NCBI GenBank assembly: GCA_963816435.1
Contig: CAWFKS010000004.1
Location: 1 to 49,673 of the forward strand
Source of the DNA: CAWFKS01 sp963816435
Lineage (GTDB): Bacteria; Pseudomonadota; Alphaproteobacteria; Rhizobiales; Rhizobiaceae
Length of the DNA stretch: 49,673 nucleotides
Direction: 5' to 3'
Part shown: one piece after another, positions 28,629 to 38,304 of the stretch
Position numbering within the stretch: position 1 is the first letter of the stretch
Layout of the letters: every line of letters starts with the position of its first letter
Position numbers and translations under genes: made by a program
The notes under the pieces: model-generated
What the model saw: only the letters and a program-made list of their open reading frames with translations
Databases searched by the model: none
Told to the model about the DNA's origin: nothing

Positions 28629-29523
28629 CTAAATCGGCAGGACGGGCTGCTCCCCGGGCAGATATGTCGACCAAAGATGCCTGGCGAGCGCTTCGCGGAA
28701 GCCGGGTTCCTTCAGGCCCTCGCGGTAGGATGCCCCGGCGATGTGAACGAACGCGCCGTCGAATCGCTGTAACTCGGCGTCCATGCCGCCGACCTGCTCC
28801 CGCACCGTGTCCTCCGCCGCCGCGCCGACGGCGGCGGGATCGGCGTAGCGGTAGAGCGCCAGCCAGTTACCGCCTCCCGTGTCGAGACCGAGTTCGATCC
28901 GGTGCTTGAAGTCGAGTTCCACGGCCTCGACGTGCCGCAAACCGGAAGAACGAGAAGCCGGCCCACATCGACCATGGCTCGGATACGCCGCGCCGGTATC
29001 CATAGATGTTCAGGCCCGCCATTCGATCGGCAAGATCGAAATCGCGTACCGGAATGCAATCGTGGTCGATGAAGCCGAACAGTTCCGGCCGGAGCGGACG
29101 CACGATATTGTAGTAGACCCAGTTCATCGAGATGCCGTGCGAGCGGTTCGGGCTCCATTCGGGATTTGACGGCAGTTTCAGGTAGGCGACGTCGCGCTCT
29201 TGGCAGATTGCGCGGTGTGCGGACGACGCTTCGGTGGACGATGAATTGTCGATCACGACCAGCTTCATGCCGCGTGCATGGCGCGCCCAGGCCGCGGTCA
29301 GGAGATCGATCACCCACGGCGTGTTGAAGGCGATCGCGAAGCAGACGCTTCTCGCGCCCGACTGCCGGAGCTCTTCCGCGAGAGCCTGGCCGGCGGCGCG
29401 ACCGCGCCAACGAAAGAACCGGTCGATCACCTCGTTGCGGATGTTCTTGAGCGCGCGAATGCGCCCGTTCGCGTTCGCCGCATCCACGATTCTGCGAAGC
29501 GTCATGTCTGTCTTGCCGTCCAT
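28629..29523 (-). CDS. GT-A-like glycosyltransferase (one frame break)
   Basis: A soluble protein of about 297 residues resembling family 2-type (GT-A) glycosyltransferases: ARSVCFAIAFNTPWVIDLLTAAW (in part) leads to KLVVIDNSSS, and a DxD-like motif FIDHDCIPVRDFDLADRM follows. It probably transfers a sugar or is a related nucleotide-sugar protein. One extra base in the AAA run at 28939-28941 breaks the frame; correction joins AGFSFFRLRHVEAVELDF and gives a C-terminal half rich in charged residues. Met at 29505 is an alternative start. It lies downstream of the acyl-CoA ligase gene on the same strand (107-base gap). Confidence 0.65.
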
Positions 29524-29630
29524 TGCTGCCACCGCCGGTCCTATCCCACGGCGGCGGTAAGGCTGGCAAGGATTGCGGGCCGGCACCGCCTGCCCGGCGA
29601 ACGGATCAGCCGGATGGTTCGGGCGCCCCG

Positions 29631-31208
29631 TTACACCACCTGCCGGTCGTGTCCTTCCCAGAACGGCCGCCGCAATTCGCGCTTCAGGATCTTGCCGGTC
29701 GGGTTGCGCGGCAGCGCCGCGATGATGTCGACCGAGGTCGGGCATTTGTAGCTGGCGAGCGACTTCCTGCACCAGTCGATCAGCTCGGCCTCGCTCGCCT
29801 TGGCCTCGGGTTTCAGCGACACCACCGCCTTCACCGTCTCGCCCCATTTCTGGCTGGGCACGCCGATGATCGCCACCTCCATGATTGCCGGATGCTCGGC
29901 CAGCACGCGCTCGATCTCGGGCGAGTAGATGTTCTCGCCGCCGCTGATGATCATGTCCTTCAGCCGGTCCTCGACGAACACGAACCCCTCGTCGTCGACC
30001 TTGCCCATGTCGCCGGTGCGGAACCAGCCGTCCGCGGTGACGACCTTGGCGGTTTCCTCCGGCTTGCCGAGAAATCCCTTCATCAGCTGCGGCGTCTTCA
30101 GCCAGATTTCGCCGTGCTCGCCGACCGGCACGTCCTCGAGCGTGTCGGGATCGACGATGCGCACCTGACAGTTCGGGATCGGCTGGCCGGCCGAAGTCAG
30201 CCGCTCTGGATGGGCCGCGTCGTGATGGGCAGCCGGCATCAGGTGGGTGGCGACGCCCGCGACCTCGGTCAGCCCGTAGACCTGGATGAAGTCGGTGTTC
30301 GGCCATGCCTTCAACGCCGCGCGCAGCAGCGGCAGCGGCATCGGCGAAGCACCGTATGTGTAGGTCTTCAGCCGCCCGAACAGGGCGATCGCCTCCGGCC
30401 CGCTCTGCAGAACCTGCGCCAGCACCGCCGGCACCAGGAACGTCACCACGGCGCCGGCCATGATCGCGCCGGCCAGCGATTTCGCGTCCGCCTCGCGCGT
30501 CATCACGCTGGGCACGCCGTCATGGATGCCGAAGAGCACGTAGGAGGACCCGCCGACATGAAACAGCGGCATCGACACCATCGACTTGTCGCCCGGTTCG
30601 AAGCCCCAGCCGTCATGGGCGTTGAGCGTGTGCTGGACCATGTTGGTGTGGGACAGCATCACCCCTTTCGGGTAGCCCGTCGTGCCCGACGAATACATCA
30701 CCAGGCAGATGTCCTCGGGCGTCACGTCGTCCGGCCGCGATTTGGGACGCGAGGCGGCGAGCCAGGCCTCGTAGGCGTCGCCGTCGGCGCCGTCCGGCGT
30801 CACCTCGATGATCTTGCGCACGTTCGGCAGCCGGTCACGCAGCGCCTCGACCGTCGGCATCAGTTCGGCGCCGACGAACAGCACCTCAGCGCCCGAATCG
30901 TTGACGGCATAGTCGACCTCGTCGCCGGCGAGCCGCCAGTTGATGATCGCGTTGGCCGCACCGAGCGATCCGGCGGCGAGCGAGATTTCCACGCAGGCCG
31001 GGTGGTTCTTGTCGAGAAAGGCGACGACGTCGCCGCGACCGATCCCCAGTTCGGCGAGCCCGCCGGCCGCGCGCCGCACGCGGTCGTTCCACTCCGCCCA
31101 CGTCCATTTGCGGGAAAGGTAGCTCATCGCTTCGGCGTCGGGCGTCGCCTGCGCCCACCAGGCCAGGCGCTCGTCGACGAAAGCCGGTGTGGGCGCGACG
31201 TCTGTCAT
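29631..31208 (-). CDS. AMP-dependent acyl-CoA synthetase/ligase
   Basis: A 525-residue ANL-superfamily enzyme that activates a carboxylic acid to the acyl-adenylate and then the CoA thioester. Motifs: P-loop YSSGTTGYPKGVMLSH, VYGLTEVAG, DGWFRTGDMG, hinge VEDRLKDMIISGGENIYSPE and catalytic Lys in PTGKILKREL, so the enzyme looks active. Closest in style to medium/long-chain fatty-acyl or cyclohexanecarboxyl-type ligases; the substrate cannot be read from sequence. The start at 31208 follows GGGAGGAAG. It is part of the block separating the midA-like gene from pgeF. Confidence 0.9.
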   Translation of the reverse strand: MTDVAPTPAFVDERLAWWAQATPDAEAMSYLSRKWTWAEWNDRVRRAAGGLAELGIGRGDVVAFLDKNHPACVEISLAAGSLGAANAIINWRLAGDEVDYAVNDSGAEVLFVGAELMPTVEALRDRLPNVRKIIEVTPDGADGDAYEAWLAASRPKSRPDDVTPEDICLVMYSSGTTGYPKGVMLSHTNMVQHTLNAHDGWGFEPGDKSMVSMPLFHVGGSSYVLFGIHDGVPSVMTREADAKSLAGAIMAGAVVTFLVPAVLAQVLQSGPEAIALFGRLKTYTYGASPMPLPLLRAALKAWPNTDFIQVYGLTEVAGVATHLMPAAHHDAAHPERLTSAGQPIPNCQVRIVDPDTLEDVPVGEHGEIWLKTPQLMKGFLGKPEETAKVVTADGWFRTGDMGKVDDEGFVFVEDRLKDMIISGGENIYSPEIERVLAEHPAIMEVAIIGVPSQKWGETVKAVVSLKPEAKASEAELIDWCRKSLASYKCPTSVDIIAALPRNPTGKILKRELRRPFWEGHDRQVV

Positions 31209-31443
31209 GGCTCTTCCTCCCGACGGCAGCACGACGGCGCAAAAAGTCGCACGGCCGCACCATGCTGACAATAGCGGTCGAGCAGCAGCCTGCGCCGGCC
31301 GCGCAAGGTCCCGCGCCGGCGGCGCCGGTCGCCTGCGGGGATGTGTCCCGGCCGCCGCGAGGCCAAGCATCCCTCCGGCGATTGACTTGCCCTGCCCCCT
31401 GCCCCACTCTCCGCGCGCTTCGCAACAGGCGGCAAGGCGGCGC

Positions 31444-32238
31444 ATGCTCCATCAATCGAAACCGGAACCGCTGGTTTCCAGCCTGCTCGACCGGGCTCGG
31501 CCGGCAGGTATAAGGCACGGATTTTTCACGCGAAAAGGCGGCGTGTCGGACGGCATCTATGCCGGGCTGAATGTCGGTGTCGGCTCCGCCGACGACCCCG
31601 CCAGCGTGACCGAGAATCGCCGCCGCGTCGCCGCGTCTCTGGGTGTCGGACCGGACCGGCTGGCCACCCTCCACCAGGTCCATTCGCCCGACGCGATCGT
31701 CGTGCGCGAGCCGTTTTCGGGCACCCGTCCCAAGGCCGACGCCATGGTCACCGACACGCCCGGCATCGCGCTCGGCGTTCTGGCGGCCGATTGCGGCCCG
31801 GTCCTGTTCGCCGACCCCGAGGCGCGCGTCATCGGTGCCGCCCATGCCGGCTGGAAGGGCGCCTTCACCGGCGTGCTGGAATCGACCGTCGAGGCGATGG
31901 AGCGTCTGGGCGCCCGCCGCGAACGCATCGTCGCCGCGCTCGGCCCCGCGATCGCCGCCGGCAACTACGAGGTCGGCCCGGAATTCGTCGACCGGTTCGT
32001 GGCCGCCGACCCCGCCAACGAGCGCTATTTCACGCCCTCGAAAAATGCCGGCCACGCCATGTTCGACCTCAACCGCTACACGCTCGACCGGCTGGCCGCC
32101 GCGGGCGTCGAGGCCGAAATGCTCGATCGCTGCACCTATGGCGACGAGGCGCTGTTTTATTCCTATCGCCGCGCCACGCATCGCGGCGAGCCCGACTACG
32201 GCCGGCAGATCTCGGCCATCGTGATGGAGGACGTCTGA
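31444..32238 (+). CDS. pgeF: Peptidoglycan editing factor PgeF (YfiH, laccase-domain)
   Basis: A 264-residue protein of the YfiH/DUF152 family; in E. coli PgeF removes wrongly added L-Ser from UDP-MurNAc, keeping peptidoglycan precursors correct, while older annotation calls it polyphenol oxidase. Metal-binding motifs are visible: HQVHSPDAIVV, LAADCGPVLFADP and AHAGWKGAFTG, with NRYTLDRL and DRCTYGDEALFYSYRR toward the end. The start at MLHQSKPEPL precedes the conserved RHGFFTRKGGVSDGIY. Its stop overlaps the next start (TGATG), so it is co-translated with the M24 gene. Confidence 0.93.
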   Translation: MLHQSKPEPLVSSLLDRARPAGIRHGFFTRKGGVSDGIYAGLNVGVGSADDPASVTENRRRVAASLGVGPDRLATLHQVHSPDAIVVREPFSGTRPKADAMVTDTPGIALGVLAADCGPVLFADPEARVIGAAHAGWKGAFTGVLESTVEAMERLGARRERIVAALGPAIAAGNYEVGPEFVDRFVAADPANERYFTPSKNAGHAMFDLNRYTLDRLAAAGVEAEMLDRCTYGDEALFYSYRRATHRGEPDYGRQISAIVMEDV

Positions 32239-33389
32239 TGGCGCTTCACTTCGACCGCGCGGAATTCGACGCGCGCCGCGACCGGCTGGTCATGGAGATG
32301 ACCGAGAAGAAGCTCGACGCCATGCTGCTGTTCGCGCAGGAGAGCATGTACTGGCTGACCGGCTACGACACGTTCGGCTTCTGCTTCTTCCAGTGCCTGG
32401 TGGTGAAGGCCGACGGCTCGATGGTGCTGATGACGCGCTCGGCCGACCTGCGCCAGGCGCGCCAGACCTCGACGATCGACAACATCGTCGTGTGGACCGA
32501 CCGCGACGGCGCCAACCCGGCCGCCGAACTGCGCAACCTTCTGAACGATCTCGACCTGCTCGGCTGCCGCATCGGCGTCGAATACGACACGCACGGCCTG
32601 ACCGGTCGCAACACCCGGCTGCTCGACGAGCAGTTGAAGACCTTCGGCACCGTCGAGGACGCCTCCGAGGTCGTCACCCGCCTTCGGCTGGTCAAGAGCG
32701 CGGCCGAGATCAAGAAGGTCGAGCGCGCCGCGGGGCTGGCCGACGACGCCTTCGACGCCGCCCTGCCGCTGATCGGCCAGGGCGCCGACGAGGCGGCGAT
32801 CCTTGCCGCCATGCAGGGAGCGGTGCTCGCCGGCGGCGGCGACTACCCCGCCAACGGCTTCATCATCGGCTCGGGCGCCGACGCGCTCCTGTGCCGCTAC
32901 AAGGCCGGCCGCCGCAAGCTCACCAAGAACGACCAGCTCACGCTGGAATGGGCCGGCGTCTACCATCACTACCACGTCGCCAACATGCGCACCGTGCTGG
33001 TGGGCAAGGTCTCCAAGCGCCATCAGGAGCTGTTCGACGCCGCCCAGGAGGCGCTGCTGGCGGTGGAAAAGGCGATGGTGCCCGGCAAGACATTCGGCGA
33101 CGTCTTCGACGCCCATGCCCGCGTCATGGAGGCGCGCGGCCTGACCCGCCACCGGCTCAACGCCTGCGGCTATTCGCTGGGCGCGCGCTTCGCGCCCTCC
33201 TGGATGGACAAGCCGATGTTCCACGCCGGCAATCCCGAGCCGATCGCGCCGGGCATGACGCTGTTCGCGCACATGATCATCATGGATTCCGAATCCGAAA
33301 CCGCGATGACGCTCGGCCGCACCTATCTCACCACCGACGAGGCGCCGAAGCCGCTGTCGCGGCACGATCTCGACTTGATCGTCCGCTGA
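32238..33389 (+). CDS. M24-fold, creatinase/ectoine-hydrolase-like protein
   Basis: A 383-residue pita-bread-fold protein annotated in many relatives as M24 Xaa-Pro aminopeptidase. The N-terminal creatinase domain (MYWLTGYDTFGFCFFQCLVV) and catalytic domain are complete. However, the segment that should carry the two metal-binding aspartates reads LEWAGVYHHYHVANMRTVLVG: Glu and Ala occupy those positions, as in metal-free creatinase and ectoine hydrolase. It is therefore probably a C-N hydrolase of a small compound rather than a metallopeptidase. Translationally coupled to pgeF and followed by a lipoprotein gene, forming one operon. Confidence 0.88.
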   Translation: MALHFDRAEFDARRDRLVMEMTEKKLDAMLLFAQESMYWLTGYDTFGFCFFQCLVVKADGSMVLMTRSADLRQARQTSTIDNIVVWTDRDGANPAAELRNLLNDLDLLGCRIGVEYDTHGLTGRNTRLLDEQLKTFGTVEDASEVVTRLRLVKSAAEIKKVERAAGLADDAFDAALPLIGQGADEAAILAAMQGAVLAGGGDYPANGFIIGSGADALLCRYKAGRRKLTKNDQLTLEWAGVYHHYHVANMRTVLVGKVSKRHQELFDAAQEALLAVEKAMVPGKTFGDVFDAHARVMEARGLTRHRLNACGYSLGARFAPSWMDKPMFHAGNPEPIAPGMTLFAHMIIMDSESETAMTLGRTYLTTDEAPKPLSRHDLDLIVR

Positions 33390-33465
33390 CGGCAATATCC
33401 CTTCCGGGACGAAAGAGGCGGTCGCGTCGGGCAGGCGCGATCGACCGACAGGGAGGAGCGCGCCG

Positions 33466-33948
33466 ATGAAACGTGCCGTGGCAACCGCGTTGCTGGCCGC
33501 CCCGCTGCTTGCCGTGGCTCTGCTTTTCGGCGGCTGCGCCAGCCATGGCACGAGCGAGGTCAGGACCGCCTCGATCCAGATCGGCCGGACCGTCTACTTC
33601 GCCCCCGTCCAGGGCGCCAGCGACGAGGCGCTCGTGCCGCTGTCGCAGCGCCTGTCGCTGCATGCGAAAACGCGCGGCATCGGCATCGCCGCCGAAGGGA
33701 CGCCTGTCGGCTACACGCTGAAAGGCTATTTCTCGGTCGAGACGTTCCAGGGCCGCACCGTCGTCCACTATGTCTGGGACGTGCTGAATGTCTCGGGAAC
33801 GCGCGTCCATCGCATTCAGGGCCAGCAGGCCGAGGAGACGCCATCCACCGGCGGCGGCTGGTCGGCGGTTACGCCCGCCACCATGGAGGCGATCGCCGAC
33901 AGCACGGTGGACAACCTCGCCGACTGGATCGCCGCGCGACCCGGCTGA
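33466..33948 (+). CDS. Putative lipoprotein
   Basis: A 160-residue exported lipoprotein: basic MKR, hydrophobic core, lipobox LLFGGC with Cys at about residue 24. The mature part has no recognised domain; it shows beta-rich pairs (YTLKGYFSVETFQGRTVVHYVWDVLN in two pieces) and a Gly/Trp-rich segment. GGGAGGAG precedes the start. Last gene of the pgeF-M24 unit, 76 bases after the M24 stop. The presence of lgt in the same neighbourhood is conserved gene order, not evidence of a specific link. Confidence 0.8.
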   Translation: MKRAVATALLAAPLLAVALLFGGCASHGTSEVRTASIQIGRTVYFAPVQGASDEALVPLSQRLSLHAKTRGIGIAAEGTPVGYTLKGYFSVETFQGRTVVHYVWDVLNVSGTRVHRIQGQQAEETPSTGGGWSAVTPATMEAIADSTVDNLADWIAARPG

Positions 33949-33963
33949 AACTTGCCGACGGCA

Positions 33964-33997
33964 GAAAAAAGCCGGCCGGAACGATGTCCGGCCGGCT
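33964..33997 (-). terminator. Intrinsic terminator between the lipoprotein and EF-hand genes
   Basis: AGCCGGCCGGA (33970-33980) and TCCGGCCGGCT (33987-33997) form an 11-bp stem with loop ACGATG. On the minus strand it is followed by TTTTTT (33969-33964), so it mainly ends the EF-hand gene; it may also work weakly for the lipoprotein gene. Confidence 0.9.
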
Positions 33998-34021
33998 CCT
34001 CTTTCGAACGGGCGGGTCGCC

Positions 34022-34246
34022 TCAGTCGGCGGAAAGGCTGGCGAACTCGTCCTGGCTGAGATCGCCGCTGCCGTCCGCGTCGGCGGCCTTGAACTGGTCC
34101 TCCGTGACATCCGGCATCGCGGCCTGGACTTCTTCCCAGGTCACCGTTCCGCTGCCGTCGGCATCGACGGTGGCGAAGTCCGCCATCTGGGCGAGCGCCG
34201 GCGAAACCAGCGCGGCAAAGGCGAGCGTTGCGAGGATGGTCTTCAT
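34022..34246 (-). CDS. Small secreted EF-hand calcium-binding protein
   Basis: A 74-residue protein: signal peptide of about 19 residues (MKTILATLAFAALVSPALAQ) followed by two canonical EF-hand loops, DADGSGTVTWEE (28-39) and DADGSGDLSQDE (56-67), each with all six calcium-coordinating positions filled. Likely a periplasmic Ca2+ buffer or sensor. GGAG precedes the start; the terminator follows closely, so it is a single-gene unit. Similar EF-hand proteins are common in rhizobia. Confidence 0.9.
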   Translation of the reverse strand: MKTILATLAFAALVSPALAQMADFATVDADGSGTVTWEEVQAAMPDVTEDQFKAADADGSGDLSQDEFASLSAD

Positions 34247-34513
34247 CTTGATTACTCCTGTTGCGCGGGCCGAGCCCGCATTCCTCCGCCGGGCAATACC
34301 GCCCGGCCGGCGCATCTGGGTCTGCGATCGTGGCTCGAAGTTGGTCGAATCCGGCCGGAATCGTGGCGGGCCATCAACACAGCAAGCGTTCACGAAATAG
34401 AACGTGTTTTAATACTTCCAGAAGTCGAAAAGATGACTTGGTTGCAATCGCAGGTTCTGGCGATCGCAAGTCGGCGTCGCGGGAATATTTGCGAAGCGCT
34501 GCCGCCGCCCGGC
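34247..34513. other. AT-richer intergenic region upstream of the EF-hand gene
   Basis: 267 bases without a convincing gene. It must carry the EF-hand gene promoter (minus strand) and contains GTTC-ACGAAATA-GAAC (about 34389-34404), a short inverted repeat in an AT-rich pocket. No terminator is visible for the membrane protein gene that ends at 34514. Confidence 0.4.
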
Positions 34514-34792
34514 CTAAAGCCCGACGACGGCGAGCTTGTAGACGACGAGCCCGGCAATTGTGAGCGCCGTGATCGCGACGGTCGCCGCGCGCTGCCGGTA
34601 GGCCGACAGCACCACCACGGCCGCCGCGGCGAGCGCGGCCGCGATCGAGCCGTTGACGTAGAGCCACAGCTCCGGCAGGCCGGCCCCCTCGAACACCGCC
34701 TGGCGGATGATCTCGCCCTGGCAGCGCACCACGATCAGAAGCAGAAGCAGCGCACAGATCGTGCCTGTCTCGACGAATGCGGGCCTGCGCAT
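34514..34792 (-). CDS. Small integral membrane protein
   Basis: A 92-residue protein with about three membrane helices (CALLLLLIVV; SIAAALAAAAVVVLSAY; VAITALTIAGLVVYKLAVVGL in part) and short loops. GGGGAGGAC lies directly before the ATG, giving good support for translation. No family recognised. It is divergent from prs, with 193 bases between the starts. Confidence 0.7.
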   Translation of the reverse strand: MRRPAFVETGTICALLLLLIVVRCQGEIIRQAVFEGAGLPELWLYVNGSIAAALAAAAVVVLSAYRQRAATVAITALTIAGLVVYKLAVVGL

Positions 34793-34985
34793 CTTGTCCT
34801 CCCCGGCCCGGCGGCGCCGGACATCCGCTGCTTCGCCAGCTTAGAACGGCCGCCGCACCGCGCAAGCCCGACCCGCGTTCGGCGATTCTCTGGGTAAAGA
34901 CGCCGCAGGTGCCGCGCGGGACTTGCATTGTCGGCTCACCCGGCTAAAAGCCCGGCTAGATTTCCGCCTCCGCCGGGGACATTTC

Positions 34986-35918
<933 letters not shown>

Positions 35919-35963
35919 GCGGCTCTCAGGCAAAAACGCTCCTCGCGGGTTCGCCCTGCCCCC

Positions 35964-37304
35964 TCACCCCCTGGCCGCGCTCACCGCGTCCTCGACCGCC
36001 GGCACCAGCTTCTCGATGATCTCGGCGAGCTCGTCCTCGCTGGCGTTGTAGGCCGGCGCGACGATCACCGTGTCGCCGCTGACCCCGTCGACGTTTCCGG
36101 TGCACGGATAGACGATCAGCCCGCGCTCGAAGGCGTTGGCGCCGATCTTGGCGTGAACCTGCCGGTCGGCCGCGAACGGCTCCTTCGTGGCCGGGTCCTC
36201 GACGATCTCGATGCCGATGAAATAGCCGCGGCCGCGCACGTCGCCGACTTGCGGTATGTGGGCGAGTGCTGCGCGCAGCTCGTCGCGGAAGCGCGGCCCG
36301 CGCGTCCTCACCCGCTCGACCAGCTTCTCGCGCGCCACCAGCTTCTGCACCGCCACGCCGGCCGCACACGCCGCGGTGTGGCCGGTGAAGGTGTGGCCGC
36401 TCTGCAAGCCGCCGTGCGCCGCCTGCAGCGCCTCGCTGATCCTGTCGCTGTAGAGCACCGCGCCGAGCGGGATGTAGCCGGCCGCCAGCCCCTTGGCGAC
36501 GGTCATGATGTCGGGCACCGCGCCGTCCGGTTCCAGCGCCCGCCAGGTGCCGGTGCGGCCGGACCCGCACATCACCTCGTCGGCGATCATCAGCACGTCG
36601 TTTTTCCGGCACACCTCCTGCATCGCCTTGGCGTATCCCGCCGGCGCCGGCACGACGCCGCCGGCCGCCCCCACCACCGGCTCGAAGATGAAGGCGGCGA
36701 CGTTGTCCGCCCCCACCTTGCCGATCTCGGCGTCGAGCTCGGCCGCCAGGTGCGCCACCAGCCCGTCGGCCGAAACGCCCTGCGGCAGCCGGTATTCGTT
36801 GGCCGCCGAGACGAAGGAGACGTCGAGCAGGCTGCCCTCGTAGGAGGCGCGCCGCGCCTTGAAGTCCGACACCGACAGCGCGCCCAGCGTGTTGCCGTGC
36901 CATGAGCGGCGGCGCGCCACGAACCGGCGCTTCCGCTGCTTTCCGAGCGCCGACCAGTATTGCAGCGCCACCTTCAGCGCCGATTCCGTCGCCTCCGAGC
37001 CGGACGACACGAACGTCACCTTCTCGAAAAGCCGGCCGGCGTTGTCGAGCACGATCTGCTGCAGCTCTTCCGCCGCGTCGCTGGTGAAGATGTAGCGATA
37101 GGCGTGGGCGATCTTGGAAAGCTGTTCCTGGATCGCCGCGTTCACTTCCTCGTTGGCGTGGCCGATGGCGTAGACCGCCGGGCCGCCCGAGCCGTCGAGA
37201 TAGCGCTTGCCGGTCGTGTCGAAGACGTAGCTGCCCTTGCCGTGCGAGATCTTCGGCAGATTGTCGAGGCCGAAACTGCTGACGGAGCGCGGACGGTTGA
37301 GCAT
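35964..37304 (-). CDS. Class III (omega-type) aminotransferase family protein
   Basis: A 446-residue PLP enzyme of the class III aminotransferase group. Features: SSGSEATESALKVALQYW (PLP phosphate loop), SWHGNTLGALS, the DEVMCGSGRTG segment and PLP lysine in TVAKGLAAGYIPLGAV. It probably transfers an amine from an omega-amino acid or similar amine to pyruvate or 2-oxoglutarate; the substrate is not predictable. The start at 37304 has GGGGGA upstream. It converges on prs (45 bases between stops). Confidence 0.9.
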   Translation of the reverse strand: MLNRPRSVSSFGLDNLPKISHGKGSYVFDTTGKRYLDGSGGPAVYAIGHANEEVNAAIQEQLSKIAHAYRYIFTSDAAEELQQIVLDNAGRLFEKVTFVSSGSEATESALKVALQYWSALGKQRKRRFVARRRSWHGNTLGALSVSDFKARRASYEGSLLDVSFVSAANEYRLPQGVSADGLVAHLAAELDAEIGKVGADNVAAFIFEPVVGAAGGVVPAPAGYAKAMQEVCRKNDVLMIADEVMCGSGRTGTWRALEPDGAVPDIMTVAKGLAAGYIPLGAVLYSDRISEALQAAHGGLQSGHTFTGHTAACAAGVAVQKLVAREKLVERVRTRGPRFRDELRAALAHIPQVGDVRGRGYFIGIEIVEDPATKEPFAADRQVHAKIGANAFERGLIVYPCTGNVDGVSGDTVIVAPAYNASEDELAEIIEKLVPAVEDAVSAARG

Positions 37305-37703
37305 GGCGAAGAAATCCCCCTGGAGCGTTGCGCGGGCCACGCTAGCAGCTTTTGAGGCCGCGCCATAAGGACAGGCCGGGCCGGCCGCGATGCCAGAACG
37401 CCGGTCCCCTCGCCGCCCGGCGGATCCCGCCAAGAAAATCCGCGAGCGAGCCGGTATTTTCTGGCCTTCCGGCGAAAATCGACTTTCCTTTGCCGGCTTC
37501 GCGAAGTCTATCCGGCCGCCGCGCCCGGATCGCTTCCAAGTAGCATCGCCACAAATGATTCAACTTTCTGCGTCGGCACGATCCGCGCGCCAGCATTGCG
37601 AATCGCGAGACTGTCTTGACTCGAAGTCCGGCAGACCGTCTTCTTACCACATTCGCGACATACAAGGCGGGTGTTGACTACAGCAACAATGGGGCTTGAT
37701 GAA
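37305..37703. other. Intergenic region between the aminotransferase and a small secreted protein gene
   Basis: 399 bases with no convincing gene. TTGACT (37616-37621) and CTTCTT (37640-37645) are a possible promoter for the downstream gene. GAAAAT/ATTTTC repeats occur around 37436-37490. Upstream promoter of the aminotransferase is expected near 37330. Confidence 0.4.
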
Positions 37704-38133
37704 ATGAAGAAACTATTCGCAGTCATGACCATGGTCGTCGGCGTGATCTTCGCGCAGGGGTCCGTGGCCCAGGATAACCAGAAGCTTACCCCGGCCGAAC
37801 AGGCCCAGAACCAGGCGACCATCGAGACGGCCCAGCATCTGGCCGCCTACGGCGACGCCCATGACGACGCGCTGGCGCTGCTGGTGGCGGCGCGCATGCT
37901 GACGTCCGTTCCCGGCCGCGTGCTCGCGCAGGGCGAGGAAGGCGACAAGGGCAACATGGTCGACATCTCCGGCATGCTCGATCGCGCCGGCGAACTGGCC
38001 AAGGGCGACCAGTACGTCACCGACCAGATCGGCAAGGTGCGTGAGGCCGCCGACGAGTCCTCGCGCGCCATCTGCTACTGGCAGTACTACTGCTCCTACG
38101 GCTGGTGCCAGTACCTACTGGGCCTGCTACTGA
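37704..38133 (+). CDS. Small exported protein with an aromatic/cysteine-rich C-terminal tail (one frame break)
   Basis: A predicted 142-residue periplasmic or secreted protein. Signal peptide MKKLFAVMTMVVGVIFAQGSVAQ, then a helical domain (about 30-120) with a Gln/Ala-rich start and TVE-like acidic stretches. An extra C near 38114-38115 breaks the frame; without it the protein ends CYWQYYCSYGWCQYYWACY and stops at 38131-38133, just before a strong terminator. Without correction the frame reads through the terminator into noise, which supports the correction. No family recognised. Four Cys and ten aromatics in 19 residues suggest a disulphide-stabilised or surface-binding tail. Confidence 0.7.
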
Positions 38134-38165
38134 TCGCAGCACCAGGCAACACACGACACGGAAAG

Positions 38166-38192
38166 ACCCCGCGGCTCGCCGCGGGGTTTTTT
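38166..38192 (+). terminator. Intrinsic terminator of the small exported protein gene
   Basis: ACCCCGCGG (38166-38174) and CCGCGGGGT (38179-38187) form a perfect 9-bp stem with loop CTCG, followed by TTTTTT. It marks the end of the preceding gene and the left edge of the accessory patch. Confidence 0.93.
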
Positions 38193-38304
38193 CGTTTTGA
38201 CAGGCAACGCGTTGCGAAGGACCGGGGCCCGAGGCGGGGTTTTTCGTTTAAACAGGCGCCGGGCGCGATCAGGACGGCCGGCGAAGCGCCGGCGAATGGT
38301 GCCC

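Noticed and set aside
30580..30620. tRNA-like GGTTCGAA string
   Set aside because: It lies inside the acyl-CoA ligase coding sequence and has no acceptor, D or anticodon stem around it.
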